From CAVVEQ01 sp963806635 (GTDB lineage: Bacteria; Chloroflexota; Anaerolineae; Anaerolineales; Anaerolineaceae): 64,000 nt of DNA. The DNA is taken from the NCBI GenBank assembly GCA_963806635.1, contig CAWDZA010000023.1, positions 186,001 through 250,000 of the forward strand, read 5' to 3'. Below the pieces are notes generated by a model. That model was not told the DNA's origin. It saw nothing but the letters and a program-made list of their open reading frames with translations, and did not search any database. A program made the translations under genes and the position numbers. This document shows positions 8,575 to 16,805 of the stretch, one piece after another (position 1 is the stretch's first letter; each line of letters begins with the position of its first letter).

Positions 8575-9753
8575 CTAATTAAGCCCTAGCTCTTTGTGTT
8601 TCGCGGCGATACGGTCAGCAAGTGCATCCACCGCCTCCATCTCCGCCTGGCGGGGCATGCCCCGCGCTACAACCCCCGGAAGCGCCTCAACCCGCAGTCC
8701 TTCGATCAGTCCGGGCAGGCGCTCCACCGCTCCCGCCCCCCATCCGTAGGAGACCAGGAAGGCTGCAAATTTTGCCTTGGGTTTCAGTAAATTGGCCAAA
8801 TTGAGCGCATACCCCACCAGCGGGTGCGGACCGCCCAGCATAATGGGCGTGCCCACCACGATGGTGGCGGCATCCACCAGGGCCATGGCCAGCTCGCCCA
8901 GGTCGGTCACGGTCAGGTCAAACACCTTCACCCGCACGCCCTGCGCGGTGAGCTCGCCAGCCATGCGCTTTACCAGCAGCTCCGTGGAGTGGTGCATGGA
9001 GATATAGGGGATCACCACCTCGTTCTTCGGGGGTGCCCCGACCCATTCACTGTAGGCGTCCATGATCCACAGCGGTTTGTCATACACCGGTCCGTGGCTT
9101 GGGCAGATGCGCTCGATCTCAAAATTCGAAAGCCTCTCCAGGTTCTTCAGGATGGGCACGCGGAAGGGCATCATGATCTCGGCATAATAGCGTTTGGCGG
9201 CGGGATAGACCACGGGGTCTTCCCCGGCAAAGACCTGGCTGGTGGCAAGGTGCGAGCCGAAGAAATCGCAGGAGAAGAGCGTCTTTTCCTCGCGCAGGTA
9301 CGAGCACATAGTTTCCGGCCAGTGCACCCAGGGCGTGTAGATAAATTCAAGGGTCGCCCCGCCCAGCTCCAGCTTCTCGCCATCGGCAACCACCTGGATG
9401 CGGTCGGCGGGCAGGTCCAGCAGGTCCTGCAGCATCCCCGAAGCCTTCTGTGAACAGATCAGGGTGGCCTGCGGATATTTGGCCATCACCAGCGGCAGCG
9501 CGCCGGAGTGATCCTGCTCGGCGTGGTGGGCGATGACGTAGTCCACGGAAGGGACCTCTTCGAGCTGCTCCATGAGCTGATCCTGCAGCGAGGGGTCGGC
9601 GGCATCCAGAAGCGCAGTCTTGTTCCTGCCCTTCACCAAATAGGCGTTGTAGCTGGTTCCATGCGGCAGGGGGATGAGCGCGTCGAAGAGGGTGCGGTTC
9701 CAATCTACGGCGCCGAGCAGGGCGATATTTTCTGTAATTTCGCGAGATTTCAT
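8575..9753 (-). CDS. Flavodiiron protein (A-type, FprA-like)
   Basis: 392 residues, the normal length for a class A flavodiiron protein. The beta-lactamase-like diiron domain (about 1-250) shows HAEQDH at 77-82, the TPWVHWPETM ligand region and SCDFFGSH, covering the expected His/Glu/Asp iron ligands. A flavodoxin domain follows (about 250-390, VVGTPIMLGGPHPLVG and YGWGAGAVERL) to bind FMN. The enzyme reduces O2 to water and/or NO to N2O in anaerobes, with electrons from rubredoxin or F420-type donors. No rubredoxin domain is fused. The gene is monocistronic. Confidence 0.96.
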   Translation of the reverse strand: MKSREITENIALLGAVDWNRTLFDALIPLPHGTSYNAYLVKGRNKTALLDAADPSLQDQLMEQLEEVPSVDYVIAHHAEQDHSGALPLVMAKYPQATLICSQKASGMLQDLLDLPADRIQVVADGEKLELGGATLEFIYTPWVHWPETMCSYLREEKTLFSCDFFGSHLATSQVFAGEDPVVYPAAKRYYAEIMMPFRVPILKNLERLSNFEIERICPSHGPVYDKPLWIMDAYSEWVGAPPKNEVVIPYISMHHSTELLVKRMAGELTAQGVRVKVFDLTVTDLGELAMALVDAATIVVGTPIMLGGPHPLVGYALNLANLLKPKAKFAAFLVSYGWGAGAVERLPGLIEGLRVEALPGVVARGMPRQAEMEAVDALADRIAAKHKELGLN

Positions 9754-9896
9754 TCTGATGAATCCTCCTACAACGGACGAATTATACTTTTTTACTTTGT
9801 CTCTGTCATTATGAGACTCTTCCTTGATAGGACGTATAAAACATCCGGTGTTTTTCGTTATAATCGAAACGCTCCTGAAAGCCCTATCTACTATTT

Positions 9897-10811
9897 ATGA
9901 AACTCAGCTCACTTTATTACTCATCCGCCAGCATTCGCCTGGGATTGTTTATTGGGAGAGCCTTGCCCGAGAAAACGGGTTACTGGCTTGCAGATCGTGT
10001 TGCGTCATACTTGGCTTCTGATAAGAACAGGAGTATGGTGCGAGCTTTGAGGGCAAATCTTTCCGTCGTCTGCGGAGATAGGGAGGATGCGACCCAAATT
10101 GATTCGCTGGTTGCTACTTCCCTTCGCAGCCACATGCGCAGGCTTTTCGAGTTTTACCACAACCTAGAAAAGCCTTCGGAAATGGAGCGTCTGATCAGGT
10201 TCAGTCCCGCGGTGGAAGACCTGATTGCTTCCTGGACCTCAAATCCCTTCGGGGTGCTGATCCTTGGGGTGCATTTGAGCGCATTCGACATGGGGATGAT
10301 GGTGCTTGCCCGGCACGGGCTGAAGATACTGGCTTTATCCGTTCCGAATCCCACCGGTCAGTACTCAAAACAAAACGAGATTCGGGAGGATCACGGCCTG
10401 GAGATTGCCCCCATTTCCGCCTCCGCAATTCAGCTTGCCCGCCAACGCCTACAAAATAACGGCATGGTCATGACCGGCATAGACCGCCCCGCACCCGAAT
10501 CCAGCTATTCTCCAAAGTTCTTCGGTCATCCCTCGCGACTGCCGGTATTTCATACCCGCCTGGCGTTAAAGACCGGGGTGCCGGTGATCGTGGTGGCTGT
10601 GCGCGATGAGCCGGATGGAACCCACGTGATCGATTGCTCGGAAAAGATCTGGATGGAACCCCGGAGTGACCCCCGCGAGGAAATCATCTATAATACGGAA
10701 AGGGTGCTGGCAGAAGCCGAGAAGTTCATCATTGCCCACCCCGAACAATGGGCTATGTTTTTCCCGGTCTGGCCTGGCCCCGAGGAGAAAACCAAACTTG
10801 CCAAAGGTTAA
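9897..10811 (+). CDS. LpxL/HtrB-type lysophospholipid acyltransferase
   Basis: 304 residues. The family catalytic motif H-x4-D is present as GVHLSAFD at about residue 122, followed by GIDRP and the C-terminal PEQWAMFFPVWPG that is typical of this family (PEQWxWxHxRW in LpxL). There is no obvious signal peptide, but the N-terminus is moderately hydrophobic. The stop overlaps the TTG start of a CDP-alcohol phosphatidyltransferase, so the two are co-expressed. In Actinobacteria the equivalent pairing is PI(P) synthase plus the acyltransferase of phosphatidylinositol mannosides. A role in inositol- or glycerol-phospholipid acylation is inferred. Confidence 0.85.
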   Translation: MKLSSLYYSSASIRLGLFIGRALPEKTGYWLADRVASYLASDKNRSMVRALRANLSVVCGDREDATQIDSLVATSLRSHMRRLFEFYHNLEKPSEMERLIRFSPAVEDLIASWTSNPFGVLILGVHLSAFDMGMMVLARHGLKILALSVPNPTGQYSKQNEIREDHGLEIAPISASAIQLARQRLQNNGMVMTGIDRPAPESSYSPKFFGHPSRLPVFHTRLALKTGVPVIVVAVRDEPDGTHVIDCSEKIWMEPRSDPREEIIYNTERVLAEAEKFIIAHPEQWAMFFPVWPGPEEKTKLAKG

Positions 10812-11497
10812 AAAAGAACACAGCGTGGAGCAGCACAGCCGGGTCAACCGCATTCTGCTGGGGCCGCTGGAGCGCCCCGCGCTGAAATGGCTGGCAGAGC
10901 ACATGCCCCGGTTGGATGACCCCGGATATCCTTACCGGCATCGGCTTCCTGGGCGCAGTGATCATCGCGGTCAGCTACTACCTGACGAACTACAACCCGG
11001 CCTTCCTTTGGCTGGCCAGCTTCGGTTTTGTGGTCAACTGGTTTGGCGATAGCCTGGATGGCTCGCTGGCTCGCTTTCGCCACATCGAACGCCCACGCTA
11101 CGGGTTCTTCCTGGATCACACCCTGGATTCAGCATCCGAAACGGTCATCTTCATCGGGCTTGGGCTTTCCCCCTATGTCAACCTCGACCTGGCTTTTTTG
11201 GCGCTGGTCGGTTACCTGCTGCTTTCCATCTTCGTTTTTATCTCCACGTATGTCTCCGGGGAATTCAAGATCTCCTATGGCAGGTTCGGACCCACCGAGA
11301 TCCGCGCGGTGGCCATCCTGGCCAACACGGTGATCTTTTTCCTGGGCAATCCCACGTTGCACATCCTAAACTGGAACGTGCAGCTCTATAACCTGCTGCT
11401 CGGCTTTGTCACAGTGGTGCTCTATACCATCTTTGTCGTCAGCACCATCCTGCGCGCGCGGCAGCTGAACGAGATGGAAAAGCGCGACCAGGGATAA
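10798..11497 (+). CDS. CDP-alcohol phosphatidyltransferase, interrupted by one frameshift
   Basis: Two frames join into one protein of about 232 residues. The N-terminal part (PKVKKEHSVEQHSRVNRIL to LKWLAEHMPR) starts at TTG 10798, eight bases after GAGGAG, and the rest begins MTPDILTGIGFLG at 10916. Removing one T at about 10910 restores the continuous family sequence MPRWMTPD. The signature D-G-x2-A-R-x9-G-x3-D-x3-D is complete in DGSLARFRHIERPRYG plus FFLDHTLD. The enzyme should transfer a phosphatidyl group from CDP-diacylglycerol to an alcohol such as inositol phosphate or glycerol phosphate; the alcohol is not predictable by eye. About five helices follow the N-terminal amphipathic part. 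Confidence 0.82.
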
Positions 11498-11503
11498 TCC
11501 CCC

Positions 11504-12038
11504 CTACTCTTTTCCCCTCTCGTTCAAATACCTCAAACACATCCCGACCAGGGCTTCAACCTCCTGGTCGGTTTCAATTACCAGGTGGTCGCGCAGGATC
11601 GGCTCTGCTTCCGTGCGCAGGGAGTGGTAAAGCTCTGCCCCGCGGTCGGCGGCCGGGTGGGATTGCAGCCGCGCGATCCTCTGCCAATCGCTGCAATGCC
11701 AGCGCCTCGGGGCAGACGCACTCAATAAAGTGCAGCTCTGCCCCAACTTCGTTGGCGAACAGCACCACCCGCTCCACCTGGTAGCGGCGGGTGAAGGTGC
11801 GCCCGTCCAGGATCACGTGCCTGCCCCGATTGAGGTTGTATTCAGCGGCCTTAAGGAGCAGCTCGAAGACGTAGTCGTCCTGGGCGCGGGAGTATTCGAT
11901 CTTTTCGGGCGGGATGAGACCGGTGCGAAGCTTATCCTTATCCAGCACAACCGCGGGCAAGGCATCCGCCAAAGCCGTAGCCAGCGTGGATTTGCCTGTT
12001 CCGGGCAGCCCAGCCATGGCGATGAGCATCGGGCTCAT
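11504..12038 (-). pseudogene. P-loop kinase (AAA_33/zeta-like), copy B, frameshifted
   Basis: The N-terminal part begins MSPMLIAMAGLPGTGKSTLA with Walker A GLPGTGKST and continues through LDKDKLRTGL, RGRHVILDGRTFTRRYQ and FIECVCPEALALQR, typical of small P-loop kinases of the gluconokinase/zeta-like type. The remaining C-terminal part (DRGAELYHSLRTEAEPILRD to LNERGKE) is in another frame, so a frameshift lies near 11660. The gene starts at ATGA overlapping the VOC stop. This is the downstream copy of a tandem duplication. The substrate is unknown. Confidence 0.75.
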
Positions 12039-12335
12039 GCGGCGGCGTTCAGCTCCAGCCGGTTGCCGTCGGGATCCAGGATGACCGCCTCGTAGTAGCC
12101 ATCCCCGGTGCGGCGGGGGCCATCCACCAGCGGGTAACCATCAGAAACGAGCGTCTCGGCGAGCCGATTCACCTCTTCCTCCGAGCCAACCGCGATGGAA
12201 AGATGAGCATAACCGCAAACCTGGGCGGGCGGGGCCACAGCGAGGGAGGAATATCGGCGCGCTGCATGATCTCAATACTCGCGCCGTCATCGAAATACAG
12301 GAAGTAGGAGGCGTATCCCTTAGTGGGATTTTCAA
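12035..12335 (-). pseudogene. VOC/glyoxalase-like protein, copy B, 5'-truncated and frameshifted
   Basis: The 5' part of the gene is missing because the duplication junction falls inside it: coding sense starts at the ENPTKGYAS segment. It then shifts frame near 12240 and ends in a good VOC C-terminus (VCGYAHLSIAVGSEEEVNRL to NRLELNAAA). Without its N-terminal metal-ligand strand it cannot form a complete VOC domain. It ends in the TGA that overlaps the start of kinase copy B. Confidence 0.8.
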
Positions 12336-12793
12336 TTAGCAGGTGGTCGCGCAGGATCGGCTCGGCTTCCGCCTACGCAGGGTCGGTAAAGCTCCGCTCC
12401 CCGGTCGGCGGCTGGGTGGATCCCGCGTGTTCGTCCTCTGCCAATGCGCTGCAATGCCAGCGCCTCGGGGCAGACGCACTCAATAATCTGCAGTGCCGCA
12501 TTCGATTGCGCGAACAGCACCACCCGCTCCACCTGGTAGCGGCGGGTGAAGGTGCGCCCGTCGAGGATCACATGCCTGCCGCGATTGAGGTTGTATTCCG
12601 CGGCTTTGAGGAGCAGCTCGAAGACGTAGTCGTCCTGGGCGCGGGTGTATTCGATCTTTTCAGCCGGGATAAGCCCTGTGCGAAGCTTATCCTTATCCAG
12701 CACAACCGCGGGCAAGGCATCCGCCAAAGCCGTAGCCAGCGTGGATTTGCCTGTTCCGGGCAGCCCAGCCATGGCGATGAGCATCGGGCTCAT
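12332..12793 (-). pseudogene. P-loop kinase (AAA_33/zeta-like), copy A, C-terminus disrupted
   Basis: It has the same N-terminal two-thirds as copy B (Walker A GLPGTGKST, DKDKLRTGLIPAEKIEY, HVILDGRTF, IECVCPEALALQR). Several indels then put the C-terminal helix region out of frame, and the reading frame stops in the duplication junction. ATG at 12793 overlaps the VOC stop. Comparing the copies suggests an original protein of about 175-180 residues. Confidence 0.7.
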
Positions 12794-13183
12794 GCGGCGG
12801 CGTTCAGCTCCAGCCGGTTGCCGTCGGGATCCAGGATGACCGCCTCGTAGTAGCCATCCCCGGTGCGGCGGGGGCCATCCACCAGCGGGTAACCCTCGCT
12901 GCGAGGGTCTGCCAGCCGGTCCACTTCCTCCTGTGACCCTACGGCGAGGGAAAGGTGGGTATAACCTACAGCCTGGACGGCGGGTGCCACCGGCGAGGCA
13001 GGGATATCCGTGCTTCTGCATGATCTCAATACTTGCGCCGTCATCGAAATACAGAAAATAGGAGGCATACCCTTTAGTGGGATTTTCATATTTTTCCCCG
13101 GCGCGGGCCGGGAAGTGCGTCAGATAAAAATTCTTGAGCCGTCCAAGGTCGGGGGTCCAGAGGGCGATGTGGTGTATGCGCAT
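12790..13183 (-). CDS. VOC/glyoxalase-like protein, copy A, one frameshift
   Basis: The full-length version of the VOC gene, about 130 residues. It starts MRIHHIALWTPDLGRLKNFY at 13183 and runs to ASIEIMQK near 13018, then continues in another frame from DIPASPVAPAVQAVGYTHLS to DPDGNRLELNAAA. Metal-ligand positions typical of VOC folds (His in MRIHHIALW, Glu in SIEIM, His in YTHLS, Glu in RLELN) are all present across the two frames. Small stand-alone VOC proteins of this type act as lyases, resistance or isomerase enzymes; the substrate is not identifiable. The stop overlaps the kinase start, indicating an operon of two. Confidence 0.78.
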
Positions 13184-13371
13184 GGTTGAATTTTCTCCAG
13201 AGAATTATCTGGAATTGTACTCCACTTGTATAATTTGATGATGATGCGTATTTCAATACTATTTTGTTGCTTCAGTAATATGATTTTGCGTAATTATTTT
13301 TATATAGGGGAATAAATTCCGTCATTATCCTATACGAAGTCAATTTAAATATAATCAATAAGGAGGAAATC

Positions 13372-13699
13372 ATGTCAGAAAATCAACAGGTCGTCGTTCC
13401 ACCCCCGCCCCAGGTTCACATACCAGCGGGAAGGCAGTGGTCAGTCTTGTATTTGGGATTTTGGGATCCTTTCCTGCCCTTCATTGGAACCATTGTGGCC
13501 TTAATTACCGGTTATCCTGCAAGGAAAGAGATTAAAGGAAGTAATGGATATCTACGGTAGGGGTATGGCACTAGCCGGGATTATTCTTGGTTGGGTAAAT
13601 ATCGGGTTGATTTTGGTTCCTGTTTGCATCATTACCATCCTTGCCCTTCTCGGCCCGGCGATTGGCAGCGTGTTTTCAGGGATCACCGAGTCAATATAA
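13372..13699 (+). CDS. DUF4190-like small membrane protein, one frameshift
   Basis: The start follows AAGGAGG. The first frame gives a Pro-rich cytoplasmic leader, a helix (LPFIGTIVALITGYPARKEI) and breaks after GSNG. The next frame continues IYGRGMALAGIILGWVNIGL and a second helix, ending ITESI at 13699. Joined at about 13548 they form the two-helix DUF4190 pattern (G-RGMAxAGxILGWxNI) of about 108 residues. Function of the family is unknown. It is followed by two other small membrane proteins on the same strand. Confidence 0.75.
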
Positions 13700-13873
13700 C
13701 AAACCCGTTCGCTTTGTTTCGCCTCCTTGGGATAAAAAATTGGGGGAATTACTCTTAAAATATGTTGTATTAGGAGTTATTTCATCTTTTTTGGTTAATC
13801 CTATTGACTTTTCTCCTTTTAAGGATAAACTATTCATAGCTTTTAATCCTGTGCTTAATTTGATGGAGGAAAA

Positions 13874-14266
13874 ATGAATTCGGATTATAGTTCTGCTTTG
13901 GGTATTGGCGGAGGGCTCTTCGCGACGTGCTGTTGGTTCCTGGGGCTGCTGGTGGGCATCTTCGTCCTGGTGGCCCTCTGGAAGGTGTATGTGAAGGCGG
14001 GCAAGCCGGGCTGGGCTGTCATCATCCCGATCTACAATATTCTTGTGCTGCTGGAGATCGTGGGCAAACCGTGGTGGTGGCTGCTGCTCATGTTCATCCC
14101 CTTCGTAAATATTGTCATCATGGTCATCGTCTACATTGAGCTCGCCAAAGTTTTTGGTCACGGCGTCGGTTATGGAATCGGTTTACTCCTGTTGCCATAT
14201 GTCTTCGTCGCCATGCTTGGTTTCGGCAGCTCGGTATACACGCCCCCGGCCGTGCCGGCATCATAA
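13874..14266 (+). CDS. DUF5684-like small membrane protein
   Basis: 130 residues with four predicted helices and the characteristic WKVYVKAGKPGWAVIIPIYN segment, followed by KPWWWLLLMFIPFVN. This pattern matches the DUF5684 family of small membrane proteins found next to signal-peptidase or YIP1-like genes. GGAGG lies five bases before the ATG. Function is unknown. A hairpin terminator directly follows. Confidence 0.78.
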   Translation: MNSDYSSALGIGGGLFATCCWFLGLLVGIFVLVALWKVYVKAGKPGWAVIIPIYNILVLLEIVGKPWWWLLLMFIPFVNIVIMVIVYIELAKVFGHGVGYGIGLLLLPYVFVAMLGFGSSVYTPPAVPAS

Positions 14267-14287
14267 TTGATCCATCTTGCATCGGAT

Positions 14288-14311
14288 ACAGCCGGCTTAC
14301 AAACCGGCTGT
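14288..14311 (+). terminator. Hairpin terminator
   Basis: ACAGCCGG and CCGGCTGT pair perfectly around an 8-nt loop and are followed by TAATTTAT. It separates the DUF5684-like gene from the Yip1-like gene. Confidence 0.65.
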
Positions 14312-14344
14312 TAATTTATCTGGAAAAAAAGAAGGAGTGTCATC

Positions 14345-14905
14345 ATGATCGAACGGATTATTCGCGCAATTACTTTCAAAACCGAGGTCTATCCTGAAGT
14401 TTCCAAGGATGAAACATTCACCAACAGCGCCTGGATCATTGTGGGCGTGGTCGCTTTGATCTCTGCGATTGGCGGCCGGGCGGTGATGATCCGCTACAAT
14501 TTCATCGGCTACCTGTTGGGTGTTGTCGTAGGAGCAGCGGTCACGGTAGGCGCGTTCGCATTAAGTGTCTTCGTCATCAAGTGGCTGGCGAGCGCACTCT
14601 TCAAAGTGGAACTCACCTTCGGTGAGCTTCAGCGCCCGCTCGGGCTGGCTTATGTCTTCCAGGTCATCGCCATTCTCGGAATCCTTGGCGCGCTCTCCCC
14701 CGCCCTGCTGTGCATCGTCGCACCCATCACCCTGGTAGCCGCCATTGCCGGCTTTATCTCCTACCTCTTCGCGCTTAAAATGGTCACCAACCTGGATTGG
14801 GGCAAGGTGGCTGTGTTGGTCGTGGTCGCCTGGGTTATCTTCCTGGTCGTCGGTGGGATCGTGGGCGCCATCTTCGCCGTCCCTGCCGCGCTGGCAGGTC
14901 TATAG
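14345..14905 (+). CDS. Yip1-family integral membrane protein
   Basis: 186 residues. A short cytoplasmic N-terminus (MIERIIRAITFKTEVYPEVS) precedes five hydrophobic helices, the layout of bacterial YIP1 proteins. A GAAGGAG ribosome site precedes the start. Bacterial members have no settled function; links to membrane trafficking exist only for eukaryotic homologues. It is convergent with the ABC exporter genes. Confidence 0.75.
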   Translation: MIERIIRAITFKTEVYPEVSKDETFTNSAWIIVGVVALISAIGGRAVMIRYNFIGYLLGVVVGAAVTVGAFALSVFVIKWLASALFKVELTFGELQRPLGLAYVFQVIAILGILGALSPALLCIVAPITLVAAIAGFISYLFALKMVTNLDWGKVAVLVVVAWVIFLVVGGIVGAIFAVPAALAGL

Positions 14906-14924
14906 GAATTCTCGGTATTCAATG

Positions 14925-14950
14925 AAAGCGGTCAGAAATGGCCGCTTTTT
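14925..14950 (+). terminator. Rho-independent terminator with T6 tract
   Basis: AAAGCGG pairs with CCGCTTT, with two further inner pairs, and is followed directly by a T-run on the plus strand. It ends the Yip1-like transcript just before the convergent ABC gene stop at 14958. Confidence 0.8.
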
Positions 14951-14957
14951 TATTTAT

Positions 14958-16799
14958 CTATACCCCCATGGCTGCTTCGAGGTTGCCCCCCAGGGCGATT
15001 TCGCGGACTTTCTCCACGTACTCCAGGCTCTGGTGTCTGAAATAGGTGTTATACAGCCCGGCATAATGCCCGCCCTGAGCCAGCAATCCTTCGTGATTCC
15101 CCTCTTCGATTATTCTCCCCTTCTCCATCACGATGATGCGGTCGGCGCTCTTGACCGTCGAAAGGCGGTGGGCGATCAGGATGCTGGTGGTGCGCTCCAG
15201 GATCAGGTTCAGCGCCTGCTGGATCTGCCACTCGGTGAAGGGATCGATGCTGGCCGTGGCTTCATCCAGCACAAAGACCGCCGGTCTTTGCACCAGCACA
15301 CGCATGAGTGAGACAAGCTGACGCTGCCCCATGCTCAGCCGCGTACCGCGCTCGCCCACCTCGGTCTTCAACCCCTCCGGCAGCGTTTGCAGCCACTCAC
15401 CCTCGCCGATAAGCCGCGCCAGGTCCTCAATTTGCTTATCCGAAGCGCTGGTGGCTGCATAGCGGATGTTATCCAGCACCGTGCCCGAAAACAGGAAGGG
15501 TAACTGCGAAACGATCCCCAAATTTGGCCGGTAGCGCGAAAGATCAAAACCGCGGATATCCTTTCCGTCTATCCGAATCGAGCCGCCCTGGAACTCATAA
15601 AAGCGCGCGATAAGCTTGGCCACCGAGGATTTCCCCGCGCCGGTGTGCCCCACCAGCGCCACGGTTTCTCCGGGCTGAATGTGCAGGTCAAAGTCCTCCA
15701 GCACGCCCTCATTTTCCTTGTAATAGAAGCACACCCGGTCAAAGTCGATCTGCCCCTTCACCCGCCCCGGGTCCTCGGCGGCGCGCTGCACCACTGCCGG
15801 CTCAGCATCGATCAGGGCAAAGACCCGCTCGGAAGCCGAAAGCCCGTTCTGGATGGATGACCAGAAGGAGGAGATGTTCATGATCGGAAACATAAAGCGG
15901 TCCAAACTGAGAATGAACAGGTACCATGCCCCCGCGGTGACAATGCCCTGCTCCACAGTCAACCCGCCGGCATAGACCATCAGCGCGGTGGCCAGCCCGG
16001 CGATGGCATTAAGGATCGGGAAGACCGTATTCAGGGTGATCCCGCGCCGCCAGTTCACCTGGTAGGAGGTCTGGTTGGCCTCGTTGAAAGTGGCGAAGAT
16101 GCTCTGTTCCTGGCGGAAATTCTTGGCTACGGCGATACCGCTCACCGTTTCCTTGATGGTGGCGTTCACATTGGCGATGGCGCGCATGCCCTGCTGGGTC
16201 ACCCGCCGGGCCAGCTTACGAAAGAGTATGCCGAATAAGAAGATCAACGGCAGGAACGCCAGGATGATGAGGGTCAGCTTCCAATCTATGCGCCAGAGGA
16301 CCACCCCCAGCACAACCGCCTCGATCACCTGTGAGGTCACGTCGGTAACAATGGTGACAAGCTGCCCGAAATCCTGCGTATCGGATGTGATGCGCGAGAC
16401 GATCCGCCCCGAGGAAAATTCATCATAGAACGAAAGGTCATGCCCCATGGAGGATTCGAACGCATTGGTGGCCAGCTTCAGCAGAACCCCGGCGATGGCT
16501 ACCGTCGCGGTACGGCGGGCGATCCAGTTGGCCACCCAGATGAACACCCCCAGCAGAAAACCCAACCCTGCCACCAGGATGATATTCTGCATGGTGGGGT
16601 CCACCCGCACCAGGTCCGTTCCCCAGGAGACGACCAACACCGAGGAAGCGCTGGCAAGCGAAATGAGAATGGTGAAGACGCCCACCACCAGCATGCGGTT
16701 TCGCTGCGGTTTGAAATAACCGAAGATGCGGCGCAGCAGGTCGCGGTCGCGATATTTGCGGTCGTAGGCTTCGGCGTCCAGTCCTTCGAAGAATCCCAT
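14958..16799 (-). CDS. ABC exporter half-transporter (membrane plus ATPase), canonical Walker B
   Basis: 613 residues: six-helix type I exporter domain (about 35-330) followed by a nucleotide-binding domain. Walker A GHTGAGKSS, Q-loop SQLPFLF, signature LSMGQRQLVSL (Met in place of the second Gly), Walker B VFVLDEATASID with catalytic Glu, and H-loop IAHRLST. The upstream gene, 6 bp away, encodes the partner, whose Walker B has Asp instead of Glu. Together they fit a TM287/288- or BmrCD-like heterodimeric multidrug or lipid exporter. The substrate is unknown. Confidence 0.94.
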   Translation of the reverse strand: MGFFEGLDAEAYDRKYRDRDLLRRIFGYFKPQRNRMLVVGVFTILISLASASSVLVVSWGTDLVRVDPTMQNIILVAGLGFLLGVFIWVANWIARRTATVAIAGVLLKLATNAFESSMGHDLSFYDEFSSGRIVSRITSDTQDFGQLVTIVTDVTSQVIEAVVLGVVLWRIDWKLTLIILAFLPLIFLFGILFRKLARRVTQQGMRAIANVNATIKETVSGIAVAKNFRQEQSIFATFNEANQTSYQVNWRRGITLNTVFPILNAIAGLATALMVYAGGLTVEQGIVTAGAWYLFILSLDRFMFPIMNISSFWSSIQNGLSASERVFALIDAEPAVVQRAAEDPGRVKGQIDFDRVCFYYKENEGVLEDFDLHIQPGETVALVGHTGAGKSSVAKLIARFYEFQGGSIRIDGKDIRGFDLSRYRPNLGIVSQLPFLFSGTVLDNIRYAATSASDKQIEDLARLIGEGEWLQTLPEGLKTEVGERGTRLSMGQRQLVSLMRVLVQRPAVFVLDEATASIDPFTEWQIQQALNLILERTTSILIAHRLSTVKSADRIIVMEKGRIIEEGNHEGLLAQGGHYAGLYNTYFRHQSLEYVEKVREIALGGNLEAAMGV

Positions 16800-16805
16800 A
16801 GCCCG

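Larger units (their letters stand above)
11573..13088. repeat. Tandem direct duplication, unit about 755 bp
   Basis: Unit B (about 11573-12334) and unit A (about 12331-13088) share a near-identical VOC-fragment plus kinase sequence at an offset of 754-758 bp. The junction lies in ttcaatta at 12331-12338, where the VOC sequence of one unit passes directly into the kinase 3' end of the other. The same short string occurs at both original ends (ttca at 13085-13088, ttcaatta at 11573-11580), a microhomology signature. Both copies have since gained separate indels. Confidence 0.88.
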
